This document shows, one piece after another, positions 61,048-64,000 of a stretch of 64,000 bases of DNA. A model generated the notes under the pieces. The model did no database searches and was not told where the DNA came from. It saw nothing but the letters and a program-made list of their open reading frames with translations. Both the position numbers and the translations under genes were made by a program. The stretch is from NCBI GenBank assembly GCA_034932485.1, contig JAYFOQ010000005.1, forward strand, positions 1 through 64,000. The letters run 5' to 3'. The number at the start of each line of letters is the position of its first letter. Position 1 is the stretch's first letter. This stretch comes from Gordonibacter sp034932485. GTDB taxonomy: Bacteria; Actinomycetota; Coriobacteriia; Coriobacteriales; Eggerthellaceae.

Positions 61048-63588
61048 TCACCCCAGCTGCAGCATCGGATGCAAATCGTCCATACGCACCGTCCGCTTCG
61101 AACGCGCCACCAGACACGTCAGCGCAAAACAAGCAATACCAACCGCAGCAAGCACCACGCAGTCAAAAATCACCACTTGATAATCAAGCCCCGCCATAAT
61201 TTGCCTCATACCCGACACCACGTAGGTCATAGGCATAAACGGACTGATTACCTGGAAGAAATCAGGCGTTGTTTGGATGGGGAACGTGCCAGCGCAGGCC
61301 GTTAACTGCAACATAAGTAAAATAATGGCCAAAAACTTGCCGGGGAATCCAAATGCCGCCATGAGCATTTGCATAATCGCTGCAAACACTAATGCCGTGA
61401 GATAACCCATCGCGTAGAAGGCGGGTACGTTGTCAATCTGCAGCTGTAAACCAAACTGAAGCACTACCATCAGAAGTGTCGCTTGCACCAGCGAGAAGAA
61501 GGCAACCGGCAAGTAGTTTGCGAGTGCCACGGTTAACGGGTTAGCCCCAGCATGAATCAAGCGATTGTTAAGCGGCTTGAATACAAAGCCCGCCACGAGG
61601 CCGCCCACCCAAAGACCCAACGCCATGAAATAGGGAGCAAAACCCGTACCGTAGTTTTTCACGGTGGTGTAATAGTCGTTAACCAACTCGATCGGATCGC
61701 TCATTACCTCAGCCTTGCCATCTATGTTTGATGTCTGGCTAGCAGCCGTGTCGGCACCTTCGCCCAGCTTCGTCGCCAACTCACTCGAACCGAGAACTGC
61801 ATCATGAAGGCCCGCAGTAAGATTAGCGCTTCCTTCTTGTAGCTGCGCAGCACCAGACGTAAGCTGCCCTGAGCCATCCTTCGCACTTACAGCACCTGCC
61901 GCCAACTGCGACGCGCCGGTGTTCAGTTGATTTGCACCCGCTACCGCAGAAGCGGTACCCGCATCAACCTGAGAGGCTCCATCGGCAACCTGATCGGCAC
62001 CTACAGCCAATGAGGACATGTTCGTATTCACCTGAGAAGCACCGCCGTCAATCTGTAGAATGGCAGCACGTAGGGCTGGCGATTGCTGAACCAACGGGAG
62101 CAGTTGCGACGACAAACTTCCATAGCCTACGCCAAGCACGTTTAATCCCCCATAAAGAGTTGTTGTTGCAGTGTCGGTAGACGAGCCAATGCCTGCCTTC
62201 AAAAGGTTCGCACCACCATAGAGCGTACTTGCGGTCGCGTCAGACGAGCTACCAATACCGGCTGAAAGCAAATTGAGTCCGCCGTTTATGGTAGTTGTAC
62301 TTGCATCGGTCTCGGAGCCTATTCCTGCCTGAAGCTCCGCAACACCCGAGCCAATGCCTTGAGCGTATTGTTTTGCGCCCGCATTGGCTGCGATAGCCTG
62401 ATCGATGGCTGCTTTTGCCGTTGGGTTCGTGTCACCAATAGCAGCCGAAGCAGCAGCAAGTGCCTGATCTTGGCCACTCAGAACACCCGACAACGATTGC
62501 GTCGCCCCGTTAACCCCCTGCAATCCCGAAGACAGCGAGGAAACACCCCCTTTAACACTTGTCACACCCGAAGAGAGGCGCCCGGCAGCTTCTTGCAGAG
62601 ACCCCGCTCCCGCAGAAAGCTTACCAGCCGCAACTTTGAGCCCCTCGATACCTCCGGAAATCTGCTGCGACCCCGCTTCGGCTTGCTTCACCTTCTGTTC
62701 GTCAGGCAGACCCGACGTTTGTTGAGCCAATTGGTTTGCACCCGCAGCCAACTGGCTCGTGCCATTCTGGTACAATTGCGCCGCACCCGCAGATACCGAA
62801 TGCGCTCCACCTGCGACCTGAGAAGCACCATCCGCAAGCTGGTTTGCACCCGCCACCAGCGAGCGAGTTCCGTTCTGTAGCGTAAAGGTACCCTCAGACA
62901 ATGTGCCCAGGCCAGCACTAAGCGTAGCGGCACCATCCTTCAGCACTCCAAGGTTTGCTGTGATGGCCTGGCTTCCCTCCTGCGCAGTAGCCAACCCATC
63001 ACTCAAGGTTCCTGCGCCATCGGCTGCAACACGAATATCCTTGCCGGAGTCGGCTACACGATTCAACACCGTCGTCCAATACTGGTTAGACACGGTGTCG
63101 TTCACCTTCGTACGCACCTCTTTCCACACCGTCTCGCCAATCTGGGAAGCTAGCATGTTTTCACTCTGGTTGTATTCCACTTTCAGCTGTGCTTTTTCTG
63201 GGGCATTCGAATCCGCCGAGGCGACACTCTTCGAGAAGTCGGCCGGAATGGTGCAGGTCATGTAATAGACACCGTCTTCGAGACCCTTTTGCGCATCATC
63301 GGCCGAAACAAAGTTCCATTGCAGACCCTCATCGTTGCCCTTTAGTTCATTCACCACATCATCGCCCAAATTGCGATTTTCGGCAGCAATGACGGCGCCT
63401 TTGTCCTCGTTTACCACGGCAACCGGCACCGTATTCAAGCGTGCATAAGGGTCTTGGAAGGCAGCCAAGTACAGAGCACCATACAAAAGTGGCATGATGG
63501 CAATAGCCGCAATAACAACCCACATTACCTTCGATGCAGTAATATTCTTCCATTCTAGCCCCGCAAAACGCAATCCCTTGAACGCCAT
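61048..63588 (-). CDS. YhgE/Pip-type ABC-2 membrane protein
   Basis: An 846-residue protein. One N-terminal helix (VMWVVIAAIAIMPLLYGALY, ~23-42) precedes a large extracellular region. About residues 190-640 consist of short degenerate repeats around L.(A)GA.QL..GA, probably long helices or coiled coil. Five C-terminal helices of ABC-2 type follow (~680-830). Relatives include the phage-infection protein Pip and EsaA of type VII secretion. It probably exports or displays something with the ATPase-like protein encoded just upstream. The ATG at 63588 lies two bases past that gene's stop, with AAGGAAGGTGAG as ribosome site. Confidence 0.88.
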   Translation of the reverse strand: MAFKGLRFAGLEWKNITASKVMWVVIAAIAIMPLLYGALYLAAFQDPYARLNTVPVAVVNEDKGAVIAAENRNLGDDVVNELKGNDEGLQWNFVSADDAQKGLEDGVYYMTCTIPADFSKSVASADSNAPEKAQLKVEYNQSENMLASQIGETVWKEVRTKVNDTVSNQYWTTVLNRVADSGKDIRVAADGAGTLSDGLATAQEGSQAITANLGVLKDGAATLSAGLGTLSEGTFTLQNGTRSLVAGANQLADGASQVAGGAHSVSAGAAQLYQNGTSQLAAGANQLAQQTSGLPDEQKVKQAEAGSQQISGGIEGLKVAAGKLSAGAGSLQEAAGRLSSGVTSVKGGVSSLSSGLQGVNGATQSLSGVLSGQDQALAAASAAIGDTNPTAKAAIDQAIAANAGAKQYAQGIGSGVAELQAGIGSETDASTTTINGGLNLLSAGIGSSSDATASTLYGGANLLKAGIGSSTDTATTTLYGGLNVLGVGYGSLSSQLLPLVQQSPALRAAILQIDGGASQVNTNMSSLAVGADQVADGASQVDAGTASAVAGANQLNTGASQLAAGAVSAKDGSGQLTSGAAQLQEGSANLTAGLHDAVLGSSELATKLGEGADTAASQTSNIDGKAEVMSDPIELVNDYYTTVKNYGTGFAPYFMALGLWVGGLVAGFVFKPLNNRLIHAGANPLTVALANYLPVAFFSLVQATLLMVVLQFGLQLQIDNVPAFYAMGYLTALVFAAIMQMLMAAFGFPGKFLAIILLMLQLTACAGTFPIQTTPDFFQVISPFMPMTYVVSGMRQIMAGLDYQVVIFDCVVLAAVGIACFALTCLVARSKRTVRMDDLHPMLQLG

Positions 63589-63590
63589 GA

Positions 63591-64000
63591 TCACTCACCT
63601 TCCTTCGCGAGGAATACGCACATATCAGCCATAGCCGCCAACTCGCGCTCGACCAGACCCACCACAATAGCCACCTGACGCGTGCGTGCAGTGCGAACCA
63701 GCATTTCCATAATTTCGCTCGACTGCGACATAGTCATCTGATCTTCAATATCGTCTACAACCACCGCATCAGGCTTCCCCGCGAAAGCTAAAGCAACACC
63801 TAGTTCAGTAAGCTTCTGAGCGGTAAGATCTTTCACGCGTACGTTCGCGACATCCTCAAGATTCCATTCGCGTAGATAATCGGCGACATGCTCGCGACGC
63901 GGGCTGCGGCCATACAGCTCAAACTCGGCTGCCGTTGCATAAGCGGCAGTCAAACTATCTTGCAAGTCGTTCAAACCCGCGAAAAGCGCCATTCCTACCT
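63591..64000 (-). CDS. ABC-type ATPase, partial at the right edge, with degenerate signature
   Basis: The frame is open to the window end, so the N-terminus (including any Walker A) is missing. The visible ~135 residues align with the second half of an ABC ATPase. LTAQKLTELGVALAFAGKPD stands where LSGGQ…ALA is expected, AVVVDDIED replaces Walker B (…LLLDEP), and IVVGLVERELAAMADMCVFL matches the region after the H-loop. The signature and Walker B are altered, and no H-loop His is evident. An ATG at 63992 is in frame but is probably internal. It is coupled to the YhgE/Pip gene and likely its cytoplasmic partner. Confidence 0.65.
   Translation of the reverse strand, partial: VGMALFAGLNDLQDSLTAAYATAAEFELYGRSPRREHVADYLREWNLEDVANVRVKDLTAQKLTELGVALAFAGKPDAVVVDDIEDQMTMSQSSEIMEMLVRTARTRQVAIVVGLVERELAAMADMCVFLAKEGE

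Noticed and set aside
1..64000. tRNA, rRNA, prophage or integrase genes
   Set aside because: None was recognised on either strand; I could not run a covariance search, so a short RNA could have been missed.

Overview
The window reads as chromosomal DNA of an anaerobic actinobacterium of the class Coriobacteriia, most likely family Eggerthellaceae. The main reasons are two Tat-exported, lipoprotein-type FAD-binding reductases, each paired with a LuxR-family regulator carrying a long multi-pass membrane domain. That pairing is typical of Eggerthella, Slackia, Adlercreutzia and Cryptobacterium. Supporting signs are a fused CydD-CydC transporter, a DUF6483 protein and molybdenum-cofactor genes. 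The GC content looks intermediate (roughly the low-to-mid 50s per cent by eye), lower than most Eggerthellaceae. A Cryptobacterium-like member is possible, but the sequence alone cannot prove it. I saw no rRNA, tRNA, CRISPR array, phage or transposase gene.

Layout. 0-2.6 kb: the queuosine genes queH and queA and a cold-shock protein. 2.7-16.7 kb: an MFS exporter, the first FAD reductase/LuxR pair, a DUF6483 gene downstream of ruvC-ruvA-ruvB, a tryptophan T-box controlling a TrpB2-type synthase, and the second LuxR/FAD reductase pair (divergent). 16.7-23.6 kb: yebC, bacterioferritin, a Tat-exported cell-wall metallophosphoesterase, moaC and moaA. 23.8-35.8 kb: one tightly packed minus-strand operon. 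It holds a 2.2-thousand-residue beta-helix surface protein, a 37-residue peptide too short for ordinary gene calling, a Ser-rich membrane-anchored protein, an HprK-like kinase, a PqqD-like protein, an S24/S26-type peptidase, an ABC exporter and a nucleotidyltransferase. This looks like a ribosomal-peptide modification and export system with a lasso-like leader but no visible lasso cyclase, and is the most interesting part of the window. 36.7-46.3 kb: modABC for molybdate, then a five-gene nickel/peptide-type ABC importer preceded by an exact match to a known NikR operator form. 46.4-53.5 kb: ligA, an HdeD-like protein, cydDC and a DUF454 protein. 54-58.5 kb: a MarR-controlled operon with an amino-acid ABC importer, an ATP-grasp enzyme and an FMN/[4Fe-4S] protein. 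58.6-64 kb: nnrD, acpS, tetR and a YhgE/Pip membrane protein whose ATPase partner runs off the right edge.

Metal and redox supply links many genes: molybdate uptake and molybdopterin synthesis, nickel uptake, iron storage, thiol export, and the FAD reductases, which are probably terminal reductases for exogenous acceptors.

Three long intergenic stretches (about 36.3-36.6, 40.5-40.95 and 53.6-53.8 kb) share a dispersed non-coding repeat not explained by any gene. Two copies carry internal or adjacent tandem duplications.
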